Source of the DNA: VRUE01 sp963807425
GTDB taxonomy: Bacteria > Actinomycetota > Thermoleophilia > Solirubrobacterales > 70-9
Assembly (NCBI GenBank): GCA_963807425.1
Contig: CAWEBZ010000012.1
Span: 434,001-498,000, forward strand
DNA length: 64,000 nt
Direction of reading: 5' to 3'
Positions within the stretch are counted from its first letter, which is position 1; the number at the start of each line of letters is the position of its first letter. The translations under genes were made by a program, and so were the position numbers. Positions 9,839-21,000 of the stretch are shown here, one piece after another. Below the pieces are notes generated by a model. That model had not been told where the DNA came from. It was given only the letters and a program-made list of their open reading frames with translations, and did no database searches.

Positions 9839-10646
9839 TTGCGCCGCGGCTCGCCCTAGGCATCGCCGTCGTGGCGCTGGTGCTCGCCCTCGGCGGCAGC
9901 AGCTAGCGCAGCGCCGCAGCGCGAGATCGTCATCCGCGCCGCGCCTCGGGCTCGCACCTGCGCCTCACGGTCGAGGGCCCGCACCTCCTCGTCAACGGCC
10001 GTCTCGCCGGCGGTCGCGCCGACCGGCTGCCGCCTCACCCGGGGCTACAGCGCCGCCGCCTGCCCGCTCTGCCGCAGCAGCGCTCGATCGTGATCGAAAT
10101 GGGTCCTGCCAACGACAAGATCACCGTGCTCGACCCGCTGCCGGTGCCGCTGACCGCCTACCTCGGCTCCGGCTCGGACAAGCTGATCGGCAACGACGAG
10201 TCAGACACCTGCTACGCGCAAGGGACCAGCCGCGCAACCGCTGCATCGGCGGCGGCGGCAGACGACGTCTGCATCTCGGGGCCGGTCAACACCGACTGCG
10301 TCGGCGGTCCGGGCGACGACTACTGCAGGACCAGCAACGGCAGCGATGGCTGCTGGGGCGGGCCCGGGCGACGACATATGCTTGATGGGCGTCGGGCCAG
10401 GACGGCTGCCATGGCGAAGCCGGCAACGACCGGCTCTTCGGCGGTCGCGGCGGCGACCAGCTCTACGGCGGCGGCGGCTGCGACTACTGCGACGGTGGCC
10501 CCGGGATCGGCGGCGTGCGCAGCTGCGAGGACGGCCCGAGAAACTCCTCGATCGCCGCGATCGTCTCGGCCGGAGACTCCCAGAGCAAGTTGTGGCCATT
10601 GGGGACCGTGACCACGGTCAGAAGGTCCCCAAGAGCTTCCTGGTAG
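9839..10646 (+). CDS. Secreted RTX-like (hemolysin-type calcium-binding repeat) protein with regular cysteines (frameshifted)
   Basis: The N-terminus after frame correction is RLALGIAVVALVLALGGSS followed by a small-residue cleavage region, a likely signal peptide. A non-repeat domain follows (REIVIRA, LRLTVEGPHLLVNGR, SIVIEMGPANDKITVLDP). From about 10165 there are glycine/aspartate repeats: GSDKLIGNDESDTC, GGGGDDVCISG, GGPGDDYC, GGPGDDIC, GNDRLFGGRGGDQLYGGGGC. These match the GGxGxDxhx calcium-binding nonapeptide. Cysteine recurs at the hydrophobic position of several repeats, unusual for classical RTX proteins. At least five indels are needed. The frame runs to TAG 10646, overlapping the antisense end of the hydrolase gene; an undetected indel near 10545 could hide an earlier stop. 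Confidence 0.7.
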
Positions 10647-11307
10647 CGCAGCTTCAAGGCAGCACCGTCGAACAGTGGGACCTCGGCAAAGACCGCGAGG
10701 GTGGGAACGTGGGAGACCGGCGGCGCTGGCAGCGCCATCTCGCTCCAGGCAACCACCGCGGCGCCAGGACTGAAGCGGAAGCGGAAGCGGCCATCGGGGC
10801 CTTTGCGAACATCGTCCTTGACAAAGGCGCTCGACCACGTCGTGAGGCGGCGCGACCATCGAGTCGTTCGAGAGCAGGGCATTGATCGCGCCGTCGATAG
10901 TGGCAAAGCTCCAGTCGAGGCGTTCGATTTCGGCGCTGCGCAGCGCCCGCTCGGGCGGCACCTCGATGCCGGGATCGAGCAGCGCTATCCGCTCGGTGCG
11001 ATCGGGTGCATGCGCCACCGCCGTCGCCACGAGCAAGCCCCCGAAGCTGTGGCCGATCCAGCTCGCGCGTTCGATGCCCTCGGCGTGGAGGGTCTCGAGC
11101 AGATCTCCGACGTGGGTATCCGACGTTCCAGGGAGGCTCGCGACCCGAATCGCCGTGCCCGCGGAGATCGACGGCGACGACCGAGTGGCCGCGCTCGCCG
11201 AGACGGCGGCCCAGTTCCTCGAACACGCCCCCATGCTGGGCGACGCCGTGAACGCAGACCACGCTGTGGGGCTGGGGATCCCCCCAGCGACGGGTTTTAA
11301 GCACCAT
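10484..11307 (-). CDS. Alpha/beta hydrolase at the 3' end of the PKS cluster (two frameshifts)
   Basis: About 270 residues of the alpha/beta-hydrolase fold. Seen are the oxyanion strand VVCVHGVAQHGGVFEELGRR, the DLRGHGDSGRE turn, the nucleophile elbow WIGHSFGGLLV with Ser, LLDPGIEVP, and the late histidine in VPNGHNLLWESPAET. One extra base near 11130 and another indel near 10830 split the frame. ATG at 11307 follows GGAGGAG by six bases, a strong ribosome site. It starts 17 bp after the CCR-like gene on the same strand, so it belongs to the PKS transcript. It lacks the look of a type II thioesterase; it could hydrolyse or cyclise a product or confer self-protection. The last residues overlap the plus-strand RTX-like gene. 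Confidence 0.82.
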
Positions 11308-11324
11308 GCTCGACTCCTCCGTCC

Positions 11325-12578
11325 TCAGACCCGAATCGCGCCGGGGCCGTCTTGGTTTCTGCCTTCTTCCTCGGACTCGGCCCCGACCAGGATCGAGATC
11401 TTGCCCAGGTGCTTGTTCTCGTACATCAGCTGGTGGGCTTCGGGAATGCGATCAAAGTCCATCGTGCGCCAGAGAACCGGCCGGATCTTGCCATCGGCGA
11501 TCAGCTTGTTCGCCTGCGTGCTCTCGTAGCCGTTAGCCCCGTGCGAGCCGACGATCTGCTTCTGGCGCATCCACAGGTAGCGCACATCGAAGTCGAGCCG
11601 GAAGCCTGTTGTGGCACCGCAGATCACGACTTTGCCGAAGGGTTTGCAGACGAAGACCGAGGTCGGGAAGGTGGCCTGGCCGACGTGCTCGAAGACGATG
11701 TCGGGGGCGTCGCCGAGGATCTCCTTGACCCGTTTGGCGAAGCCGCGCGAGGCCTTGAAGCGCTCCTTGTCGGCGACCGGATCGACGAGGTTCTCCGGGG
11801 TGCGCATCATCTCGTTGAACTCATTGCGGTCGATATAGCCCACGGCGCCGAGCTGCTTGACCAGCTCTCCCTTCTCGGCCGAGGAGACGACACCGACTGC
11901 ATTCGCTCCGGCCACTTTGCAGAGCTGGACGGCAAAGGTCCCAAGACCTCCGGCCGCGCCCCAGATCAGGACGTTGTGGCCCGGCTGCAGCTTGCACTGG
12001 TCGATCAGCATCCGGTAGGCGGTGACGTAGGTAAGCCCGTAAGAGGCGGACTCGGCCCAGGAGAGGTTCTGCGGGCGCGGGAGTAGCTGCTGGGTCTGTA
12101 CTTTGGTGAACTGGGCAAAGGAGCCCCAGGTCGACTCGTACCCCCAGGCTCGCTGGGTGGGGCCGGCCATTGGATCGAGACCGTGCACCTCGATGTCCTC
12201 GTAGGAGGTCTGACTGGGGTGCATCGCGACCTCGTCGCCCGGCTTCCAGCGAGTGACCCCCGGACCCACTTTCCAGACTATTCCCGCCCCGTCGGAGCCG
12301 CCGATGTGGTGGCCGTACTCGGGATGGTCGCCATAGCCGAAGACCGAGACCGGCTTGCCGAGGGCAGCCCAGACGTTGTTGTAGTTGACCCCGGCCGCCA
12401 TCACTCTGACGATCACCTCGAACGGACCGGGCTCGGGGACCTCGACCTGCTCGAGCTCAAAGGCGGAACGGGGTTCGCCCTCACGCTCCTGCCGGATCAC
12501 CCACGCAGTCATCGTCTCCGGCAGGGTTCCGGGCTCGACGTCCAGCTTCGCGACTGTGCTCGTGTCAAGCATCGGCAT
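11325..12578 (-). CDS. Crotonyl-CoA carboxylase/reductase-like enzyme
   Basis: Intact 417-residue medium-chain dehydrogenase of the CCR/ECR family. These enzymes reduce an enoyl-CoA with NADPH and add CO2, giving ethylmalonyl-CoA or longer alkylmalonyl-CoA extenders. Visible are the NADPH loop WGAAGGLGTFAVQL (206-219), GVVSSAEKGELV (229-240) and DIVFEHVGQATF (293-304). In the Kitasatospora enzyme the CO2 pocket is Asn81, Phe170, Glu171 and His365; the matching places here appear to be Asn67 (VNYNNVW), Tyr147-Glu148 (WGYES) and His346 (VGSHGAN), so Phe is replaced by Tyr. It is shorter than typical CCR (about 445 residues), missing an insertion near 80-95. It overlaps the end of the methyltransferase gene by 14 bp, indicating translational coupling inside the PKS operon. 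Confidence 0.88.
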   Translation of the reverse strand: MPMLDTSTVAKLDVEPGTLPETMTAWVIRQEREGEPRSAFELEQVEVPEPGPFEVIVRVMAAGVNYNNVWAALGKPVSVFGYGDHPEYGHHIGGSDGAGIVWKVGPGVTRWKPGDEVAMHPSQTSYEDIEVHGLDPMAGPTQRAWGYESTWGSFAQFTKVQTQQLLPRPQNLSWAESASYGLTYVTAYRMLIDQCKLQPGHNVLIWGAAGGLGTFAVQLCKVAGANAVGVVSSAEKGELVKQLGAVGYIDRNEFNEMMRTPENLVDPVADKERFKASRGFAKRVKEILGDAPDIVFEHVGQATFPTSVFVCKPFGKVVICGATTGFRLDFDVRYLWMRQKQIVGSHGANGYESTQANKLIADGKIRPVLWRTMDFDRIPEAHQLMYENKHLGKISILVGAESEEEGRNQDGPGAIRV

Positions 12579-13248
12579 GGGCCACGAAGATCGCGATCAC
12601 CCCTTGGACCTCGATCCGATGCGACGGGAACGCACGTCCAAGCCCCGCATCGAGGTCCTCCAGGCGGTCGTCGAGATTGCGAAAGACCTCGCGCTTGTTC
12701 AAGCGCTTGATCGCCCACCGCGAACGCCGTGTGTGCTCGGGGGCCTCCTCACCCAATATCGTCGAACCGAACAGCGTTCCGCCGGGAGCCAGCGCCGATC
12801 TCGCCTGCTCGAAAGCCACCGCCTTCTCGCGCAGCGTGCCCGGTACGCAGTGCAGCATGTTCGACATCCCGATCGAGTCGAAGGAACCCGGCTCAAACCC
12901 CCACTGAGACAACACGCTTGCCTGGTGAACCTGCGGCGAATACCGCTCCAAGCGCCGGGATGTGAAACGGAGTGGATTCATGTTCAGATCCATCAGCGTG
13001 ATGCGTGGATCCGGCACGGGGAACCGGCATCGATCGAGCAGGTAGCCGGTGCCCACACCAACCTCGAGGTGGTTGGCCGAGACGTTCTCTGCATACAGCT
13101 CGGAGAAGCGCGCCACCGGACAGCGCCAGACAAACGGCGCGTTGAATTTGTACACGAGGGTGTCATACGCCCGCAGCATGGCGCGTGAGTACACCGCTTC
13201 TTCAGCCTGTTGATCGTCCACCTCGGCTGCTCTCTCTTTCACAGACAT
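12565..13248 (-). CDS. Class I SAM-dependent methyltransferase downstream of the PKS genes
   Basis: Intact 227-residue Rossmann-fold methyltransferase. Motif I is LEVGVGTGYLLDRC (61-74), the acidic ribose ligand is in LMDLN (85-89), motif II is FDSIGMSNMLHCVPG (123-137), and LAPGGTLFGST (153-163) is the post-II strand. The N-terminal AYDTLVYKFNAPFVWRCP is typical of small tailoring methyltransferases near PKS genes. It starts 27 bp after the thioesterase-bearing PKS-D and overlaps the CCR-like gene, so it is probably a tailoring enzyme that O- or C-methylates the released or bound polyketide. The acceptor cannot be told from sequence. Confidence 0.87.
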   Translation of the reverse strand: MSVKERAAEVDDQQAEEAVYSRAMLRAYDTLVYKFNAPFVWRCPVARFSELYAENVSANHLEVGVGTGYLLDRCRFPVPDPRITLMDLNMNPLRFTSRRLERYSPQVHQASVLSQWGFEPGSFDSIGMSNMLHCVPGTLREKAVAFEQARSALAPGGTLFGSTILGEEAPEHTRRSRWAIKRLNKREVFRNLDDRLEDLDAGLGRAFPSHRIEVQGVIAIFVAHADA

Positions 13249-13275
13249 TTCCCTACCTTTCTATTCGCTCTCTCG

Positions 13276-16200
13276 TCACTCACCGTTAAGCTCCTTGCGA
13301 ACAGCAGCGGCTGTGTGGTCCGCGTGTTCCTGCACCATCGTGAAGTGGTTCCCCGGTACCTCCACATCCGTGTGAGGCAGCTCCCACGACGCCCGCCAGT
13401 CGTCCTCCATACCTACCGACACGTCCCAACCCGGCTCGCCGGCTCGAACCATCAGTGTTGGGGCGTCCAGCGGCTCGGGCTTCCAGCCAGCGAAGATCCG
13501 CATATAGCCGGCCATCGCGGTTAGGCGCACATCGTCGACTCCCACATCGGTCTGAATCGCGTCATCGATCGCCCTCAGGAGCAGCGGCTTCAGCTGGTTG
13601 AACACCTGACCGTTGGGCAGGTACGTGTCGAGGAGGATCACACCCTTTGGCGATACGCCCCGCTGCTCGAGCCGACTCGCGACGGCATGAGCAACCCACC
13701 CGCCCGAGGAGTAACCGCCCAGGGAGAAGTCCGTACCGACGTCACTGCGCAGGATCGCCTCGGCCAGTGTGTCCGCGGCCACCGCGACGTCGCCTGGCAG
13801 CGCCTCCCCCGGCATGAAGCCCGGGATGGGAAATGCGTGCACATCTCGTTCCCCCTCGAAGGCAGCGGCGAATTTCACGTACTCGTGGGGACCGGATATC
13901 GGAGTGGCCGAGGGGATCAGGATGAGGTCCCGAGATTGGGCACCGCTGGCAAGGCGGACGGGACGGGGGAGGTCATCGGCGCCAGGTGGCGCCTCGAACG
14001 CAGGGCGGAACCGCGACGCGTCGATCAGCATCTCCATGAACGCATCGAGGGTTTCCTGCTCTCGTGCCCTGCTCAGCATCGATATGAAGGTGAGCTCGCG
14101 CGCAGGTCGGTTCTGAGCGCTCAGCTGGGCCACGACGTACTCGGAGACCCCGGCGACGGTCGGGTGATCGAGCAGTGCGACAACCGGCAGCGGCTGGCCG
14201 GTGGCGGCGCTGATTCGGTTGCGCAGATCGACCGCTGCCACCGAATCGAACCCGAGCTCCTGAAGGGTGCGATCGACCGGCACCTCCTCCGTCGTCTCGT
14301 GGCCGAGCACGGCGGCCGCCTCGCCCCGCACGAGCGCCAGCACCGCCTGCTCGCGCTCAGCCTCGGGTAGGTCGACGAGCTGGGGCGCGAGCGAGGCCGT
14401 CTCGCGGCGTCGGCGAGCGTGCGGCCTCCGCCGGGTGAGGGCTGCGCCTCCCTCGCCGTCCGCCTCCGGCCTGGGCACCTCCTCCAAGGAGAGCGCCCGG
14501 GCGCTCATCGAGCCGACCGCCGCCACCCGCGCCCCGCTCCGATCGGCGAGGGCAAGGGAGATCGCGCCGTCGGCCAGGCGAGCGACTCGAACTCGCAGCT
14601 CGGCGACGCCGCCGCCCTGGAGGGAGATCTCGCGCCAGCAACTGGGAAGGGTCGGCTTTCCCTGCTCCGCGGGGGCTGAGAGCAGGGTGGCGGCGTGGAG
14701 CGCCGAGTCGAGAAGGGCGGGATGGATCGAGTAGCGCCCCGCTTCGCCCACCTGGGCCCGATCGAGGCTCACCTCGCCATATACCGTCTCTCCGTTCCTC
14801 CAGGCACCGCTCAGGCCCTGGAAGGCGGGCCCGTATTCGACGCCGGCCTCCGCGAGGTCCTCGTAGAGGTCAGTGAGGTCGACCGGCTCCGCCCCCTGTG
14901 GCGGCCAGGCATCGAGGGGCTCGGCGGCGGCGCTGGCGTGGGCGGAGAGCCTGCCCCGGGCGTGACAGGTCCAACGGTCCTCCGCCTCGGGGCTCTCGGG
15001 GCGGGCGTGGATCGCGATCTCGCGCTCGCCCTGGCCGTCGGGCTTCGAGGCGACGAGCTGGATCTGCACCGCTCCCTGCTCGGCGAGGAGGAGAGGGGAC
15101 TGCAGCGCCAGCTCCTTCACCTGGGCGGCGCCGAGATGCTCCGCGGCCTCCAGGGCCAGCTCCAGAAAGGCGGTTCCGGGGAAGAGGACTGTGCCCGAGA
15201 CCGCGTGATCGGCCAGCCAGGGGTGGGTTCGGAGCGAGAGGCGACCGGTGAGCAAGAGGCCCTCGTCTCCCGCCAGCTCCACCGCGGCCCCCAGCAGTGG
15301 GTGATCGGCATCGCTCTGGCCGGCTGCGCTGGGGTCCGTGGCGCCGGGGGCGGCGTCGACCCAGTAGCGCTTGCGCTGGAAGGGGTAGGTGGGCAGGGAG
15401 ACCTGCTTGGCGCCCGATCCCGCGAAGAACGCGCCCCAATCGACCGAGGCGCCGGATGCGTGGGCCTGGGCGAGGGAGAGGGCGAAGCGGTCCGGGCCTC
15501 CCTCTTCGCGGCGCAGGGTGGCGAGCACCGCCGCATTGCCGGGATCGGGGAGGGCCTGCTCGATCGTTTCCCTCATCGCCAGAGCGAAGACCGGATGGGG
15601 GCTGACCTCGATGAAGGTGCGCTGGCCCTGCTCCAGCAGCCCCCTCGTCACCTGCTCGAAGAGAACCGGCTCGCGCATGTTGCGGTACCAGTACTCGGGA
15701 CCGAGCTCGCTGGTGTCCAGGCTCGCCGCCGTGACGGTCGAGTGGAAGGGGATCTCACCGCTTCGAGGGGCGATCGGGGCCAGTGCCTCGAGGACCTCCT
15801 CGCGCAGGGGCTCGACCTGGGGCGAGTGGGAGGCGGCGGCAGCGGCGGCTATCTTGCGAACGCGTACCCCCTGCGCCTCGCAGCGGCCGAGCAGCAGATC
15901 GAGCGCCGCGCGATCGGCGGAGAGGATGGTCGACGAGGGACCGTTGTGGGCCGCCACGGACACCTGTCCCGCGAGAGGCTCGAGCAGGGAATCGAGCCTC
16001 TCGCCTCCCAGTGCCACCGAGACCATGCCGCCCTGGCCCGCCAGCGCGGCGATGCTCTTGCTTCGCAGGGCCACCAGGCGCGCCGCGTCCTCCAGGGAGA
16101 GTCCGCCGCAGACGTGTGCGGCGGCGATCTCCCCCTGGGAGTGACCGACGACAGCCACAGGCTCCACCCCACACTCGCGCCAGAGCTTGGCAAGGGAGAC

Positions 16201-18030
16201 CATCACCGAGAAGAGCACGGGCTGGACCGCGTCTATGCGCTCGAGCGAGGGGGCCCCCTCGGCCCCGCCGAGCACGTCGCGCAGCGACCAGTCGACGTGA
16301 GGAGCCAGGGCCTCTTCGCAGGCTGCCATGTGCGCCGCGAAGCAGGGGGAGACCTCGAGCAGCTCGAGGCCCATCCCCAGCCACTGGGAGCCCTGGCCGG
16401 GAAAGACGAAGACGGGGCGCCTGTCGGTGCGGGCGACCCCTCGGACGACGGTGTCGGCCTCTCCTCCTTCGGCCAGGACCGCGAGAGAGCCGAGGAGCTC
16501 GGCGCGGTCGGTCCCCAGAGCCACGCCCCTGTGCTCGAAGAGGGTCCGGGTATGGGTGAGGGAATAGGCAGCATCGACGGGGTCGAGATCGGGGTCCCCT
16601 TCGAGGCGGGTGCGAAGGCGGGCGGCCACCTCGCGCAGGGCTGGCTCGGTGTTGGCCGAGAGGGCAAGGGGGATCGGGGCTGGCAGGGGCTGCGCCGGCG
16701 CCTTTGTCGCCGGCTCGGCCTCGGGCTCGGCCTGCTCCGGTGCAGGCGCTTCCTCGAGGATCACGTGGGCGTTGGTGCCGCTGACGCCGAAGGAGGAGAC
16801 GGCGGCACGCCTGGGCTTTCCGTTGCGCTGCCAGGGAGCCGGCTCGGTCAGGAGCTCCATGTTCCCCGCCGACCAGTCGATCTTCGAGGAGGGCCGATCG
16901 ACATGGAGCGTCTTCGGCAGGACGCCCTTGCGCATCGCCATCACCATCTTGATCAGGCCGGCGACTCCCGCCGCGGCCGCGGTGTGGCCGATGTTGGACT
17001 TGATCGACCCCAGGCGCAGTGGCTCATCCCTGTCCTGGCCGTAGGTGGCGAGCAGGGCGCCCGCCTCGATCGGGTCGCCGAGAGTGGTGCCTGTGCCGTG
17101 GGCCTCGACCGCGTCGATGTCCTGCGGGGTCAGCCTCGCGTTCGCCAGGGCCTGGCGGATCACCCGCTCCTGCGAGGGGCCGTTGGGGGCGGCGAGGCCG
17201 TTGGAGGCGCCGTCCTGGTTGACGGCGCTCCCGTTCACGACAGCGAGGACCGGGTGGTTGTTCTCGCGCGCGTCGGCGAGCCGCTCGAAGGCGACGATGC
17301 CGACGCCCTCGGAGAAGCCCGCGCCATCCGCCGTCTCGGCGAACGACTTGCAGCGTCCGTCTGGGGAGAGAGCGCCCTGGCGATTGAGGTCGATGAACAG
17401 CGCCGGCGTGGACATGATCACGACGCCTCCCGCCAGCGCCAGCTTGCACTCGCCACCGCGCAGCGCCTGGATCGCCAGGTGCGTGGCCACCAGCGACGAA
17501 GAGCAGGCGGTGTCGACCGTCATCGCCGGGCCCTCGAGGCCGAGCGCGTAGGAGACGCGGCCGGAGATGACGCTTGCCGCTGCGCCAACCACCAGGGAAG
17601 CTCCCGCATTCCCGAGCGCCGATCCGAGCATCTGCCAGTAGTCGCCCGAGCTTGCTCCAGCGAAGACGCCGGTCTGCGAACCCTTCAGCGAACGGGGGTC
17701 GATGCCGGCGTCTTCCAGGGCCTCCCAGCAGACTTCCAGCATCAGCCGCTGCTGCGGATCCATCATCTCCGCCTCGCTCGGACCGATCGCGAAGAAACCG
17801 GGATCGAAGTCGGCGACGTCATCGAGGAAGCCGCCGCCGCGGACGAAGCCGGTACCAGGGGTGCCCGAGTCGGAACGGTAGAGGCGCTCCAAATCCCAGC
17901 CCCGGTTGGCGGGGAAGTCCGAGATCGCATCTCCACCAGCCTCCAGAAGCGTCCAGAGAGCCTCCGGGGAATTCACGCCTCCCGGGTATCGGCATGCCAT
18001 GCCGACGATCGCGATCGGTTCCTCGGGGGA
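13276..18030 (-). other. Module D2: KS-AT-DH-ACP-TE (no KR)
   Basis: KS about 16750-18024 with Cys1919, His2054 and His2092. AT about 15445-16416, with AASH at the specificity loop (about 15826-15837), pointing to a branched extender. DH about 14494-15306 keeps His2685-xxx-Gly-xxxx-Pro and Asp2851-xxx-His2855. Only about 35 residues separate the DH from the ACP region, too few for a KR. TE about 13276-13968. The expected product is a beta-keto thioester, unless the DH acts on something else. Confidence 0.9.
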
Positions 18031-21000
18031 GACGTCGACACGCGGCTCGATCTTGGCTCCGCGTCTCTCTCCTTCCGCCTGGCCGCGCAGGAAGCTGGCA
18101 AGTGCCGACGATGACGGGTAGTCGAAGATCAGTGTCGAGGGAAGGCGCAATCCGGTGGCGCTGCCGAGGCGGTTGCGCAGCTCGACCGCGCCCAGCGAGT
18201 CGAAGCCCAGCTCCTGGAAGGCCCGGTCGGGTTCCACCTCCTCGGCGGAGTCGTGACCGAGCACCGCGGCGGCGTGACTGCGGACCAACTCGAGCACAAC
18301 CGCCTCGCGCTCGCGCTCGGGAAGGCCGGTCAGCTTCCGGGCCAGCGAGCCAGCCTCTCCCGCTCGCCGTGCGGGAGCCCGGACCAGCCCCCGCAAAACC
18401 GCGGGAAGCACCCCCGCCGAGGCGTGGGCGCGCAAGGCCGGGACATCGAACCCCACGGGCGCCAGTTGCGGCTCATGGAGAGCACAAGCCGCATCGAACA
18501 GGTCCAAGCCCCGCTCCGGCGATATCGGCATGAAGCCGAGACGCCTCAGCCGAGCTCCTTCGGCGTCGTCCCCGCCCTCCTCGAGCTCCTGCGCCCACAC
18601 TCCCCAATCCAGCGAAGTGGCGGGCAGGCCCCGGGCCTGGCGATGCGCGGCGAGCGCGTCGAGGAAGACGTTGGCGGCGGCATAGTTGCCCTGGGCAGGG
18701 CCACCGAGGACGCCAGTGGCCGAAGAGAACATCACGAAGTGGGTGAGCTCGATGCCCTCCGTCAGCTCGTGCAGGTGCCAGGCAGCGTCGACCTTGGGTC
18801 GCATCGCCCGCTGCAGGCGCTCGGGGTCGAGCGACTCGAGGACGCCGTCGTCGAGTACTCGAGCCGCATGGATCACGGCCCCCAGAGGATGCACGGGAGC
18901 GATCGACGCGATCAGGTCCTCGACCTGCTCGCGGTCGGCGACGTCGCAGCTGACGATCCTCACCTCTGCCCCAAGCTCCTCGAGCTCCCCCCTCAGATCC
19001 GCCGCCCCCTGCGCTTCTTCGCCGCTGCGACTCGCGAGCAGCAAGTGGCGCGCGCCGTGGCCCTCGGCGAGGTGACGAGCCACGCGCGCGCCCAGACCAC
19101 CAGTGCCACCGGTGATGAGGATCGTGGACCCGGAGTCCATCGGCGGGACGGCAGGTCCCTCCCCTTCCGCTATCGCCCGTGTCAGCCTCGGCGCAAGCAC
19201 CTCGCCCCGGCGAATCGCCAGCTGAGGCTCGTCGGCTGCCAGTGCCGCCGGAATCGCCTCCCGGGAAGCGTCGGTTCCGTCGACGTCGATTAGGACGAAG
19301 GAGCCCGGGTGCTCGGACTGCGCCGAGCGCAGCAGTCCCCAGAGCGGCGCGGCCGCCAGCTCGGGAGACTCTCCCGGGGTTGCCGCCACCGCACGCTCGG
19401 TGACGAAGACCAGACGTGCTGCGTCTGGGTGCTCTGAGGAAAGCCAGCTCTTGGCCGTGGCCAGTGCCTGCTCGGTAGCGATGCGAGCCGCTCTTGCCGG
19501 GTCCGTTCCGCCGTCCCGATCGGGCTCGCACCGCCAGATCGTCGTCTCGTCAAGCGAGTCCTCCCTTTCATCGCCCTGATCCGGGGATGGGACCTCAGTC
19601 CAATCGAGCGAATAGAGACTCCCCCCGGCAGCCCTATCGCCCCCCAGCTCCTCCAGCGCGACGGCCCGCCAGAGCACCGAGCCGACCGTGGCCACCGAGG
19701 CTCCGTTGAGGTCGGCGATCGCGAGCGAGACCCCCTCGCCCTGCGGGCGGATCGCGACCCGCAGCTGGCTGGCGCCGGGGCCGTGCGGGATGACGGCCTT
19801 CCACTCGGAGGGGAGCTTGGCCTGCGGCTCCTCGGCGGCGGTAGCGGCGCCGTGAAGGGCGGCGTCGAGCAGAGCGGGGTGAATCCCGAAGCGCTCGGCT
19901 TCGCCGGCCTGCTCGGCCTCGAGCGATACCTCCCCGTAGATCCCCTCGCCGTCTCGCCAGGCGGCGGTGAGGCCCTGGAAGGCGGGGCCGTATTCGATCC
20001 CGCGCTCGGCGAGGCGCTCGTAGAGGTCGGCGAGGTCGATCGGCTCCGCGCCCTCCGGAGGCCAGGCGCCGAGGGGCTCGGGAGGCTCGGGGGGCCGAGA
20101 GGAGAGCGTGCCCTGGGCGTTGCGGGTCCACTCCCCCGCCTCTTCGTCCTCGCGGCGGGAGTAGATCGCGATCTCGCTCTCTCCCTGCTCGTTTGGCTCT
20201 GCGACGGCGAGCTGGATCCGCACCGCTCCCCGCTCGGGAAGGACCAGGGGAGCCTGCAGGTTCAGCTCGCTCACCTGGGAGGCGCCCATCCGCTCGGCGG
20301 CGTTCAGCGCCAGCTCCACGAAGGCGGAGCCCGGCAAAAGGATCGTTCCCGAGACCGCGTGGTCTGCCAGCCAGGCGTGGGTCTGGCGGGAGAGGCGACC
20401 GGTGAGCAGCAATCCCTCGCCCTCTGCCAGCTCCACGGAGGCGCCGAGCAGGGGGTGATCGGCCGAGGCCTGCCCGGCGGCGGCCAGGTCCCCTGGCCCG
20501 GCGGCGCTGGAGTCCAGCCAGTAGCGCTTCCTCTGGAACGGATAGGTGGGCAGGGGGACCCGCTTGGCCGCGGTGCCGGCAAAGAAGGCGTCCCAATCCA
20601 CGGCGGCACCGGCGACATGGGCCTCGGCGAGGGAGCGGGCGAAGCGCTCGGGACCTCCTTCGTTGCGGCGCAGGGTGCCGAGAGCGGTTACTTCCTCGTC
20701 TTGGAGCGCGCGGTCGATCGTCTCCTGCAGGGCAAAGGCAAGCACCGGGTGGGGCGAGACCTCGATGAAGGCACGCTGGCCCTGGGACAAGAGCGAGTCG
20801 AGGACCGGTTGCAATAGGACGGTCTCGCGAAGGTTGCGGTACCAGTACTCGGGACCGAGGTCTTTGGTCTCTATCTGCTTGCCTTCGAGCGTGGAGTGAA
20901 AGGGGATCTCGGAGCTTTGGGGGGAAATCGGGGAAAAGGCCTCTAGGAGCTCCTCCTCGAGGGCCTCGATCTGGACCGAGTGGGCGGCGTAGTCGACCGC

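Noticed and set aside
10484..11307. Alpha/beta hydrolase as a type II (editing) thioesterase
   Set aside because: Its nucleophile elbow GHSFGG and DLRGHGDSG turn fit general hydrolases; the typical type II TE N-terminal motifs are not seen.
14390..14500. A possible degenerate KR in module D2
   Set aside because: The region holds only a short Arg-rich linker (about 35 residues) between DH and ACP; no Rossmann motif or Tyr-Asn site is present.
14695..18114. Plus-strand open frame of 1139 codons
   Set aside because: It lies antisense to the KS, AT and DH domains of PKS-D, its translation is low-complexity Gly/Arg/Leu, and similar shadows appear opposite every PKS module; they arise from high GC at third positions.
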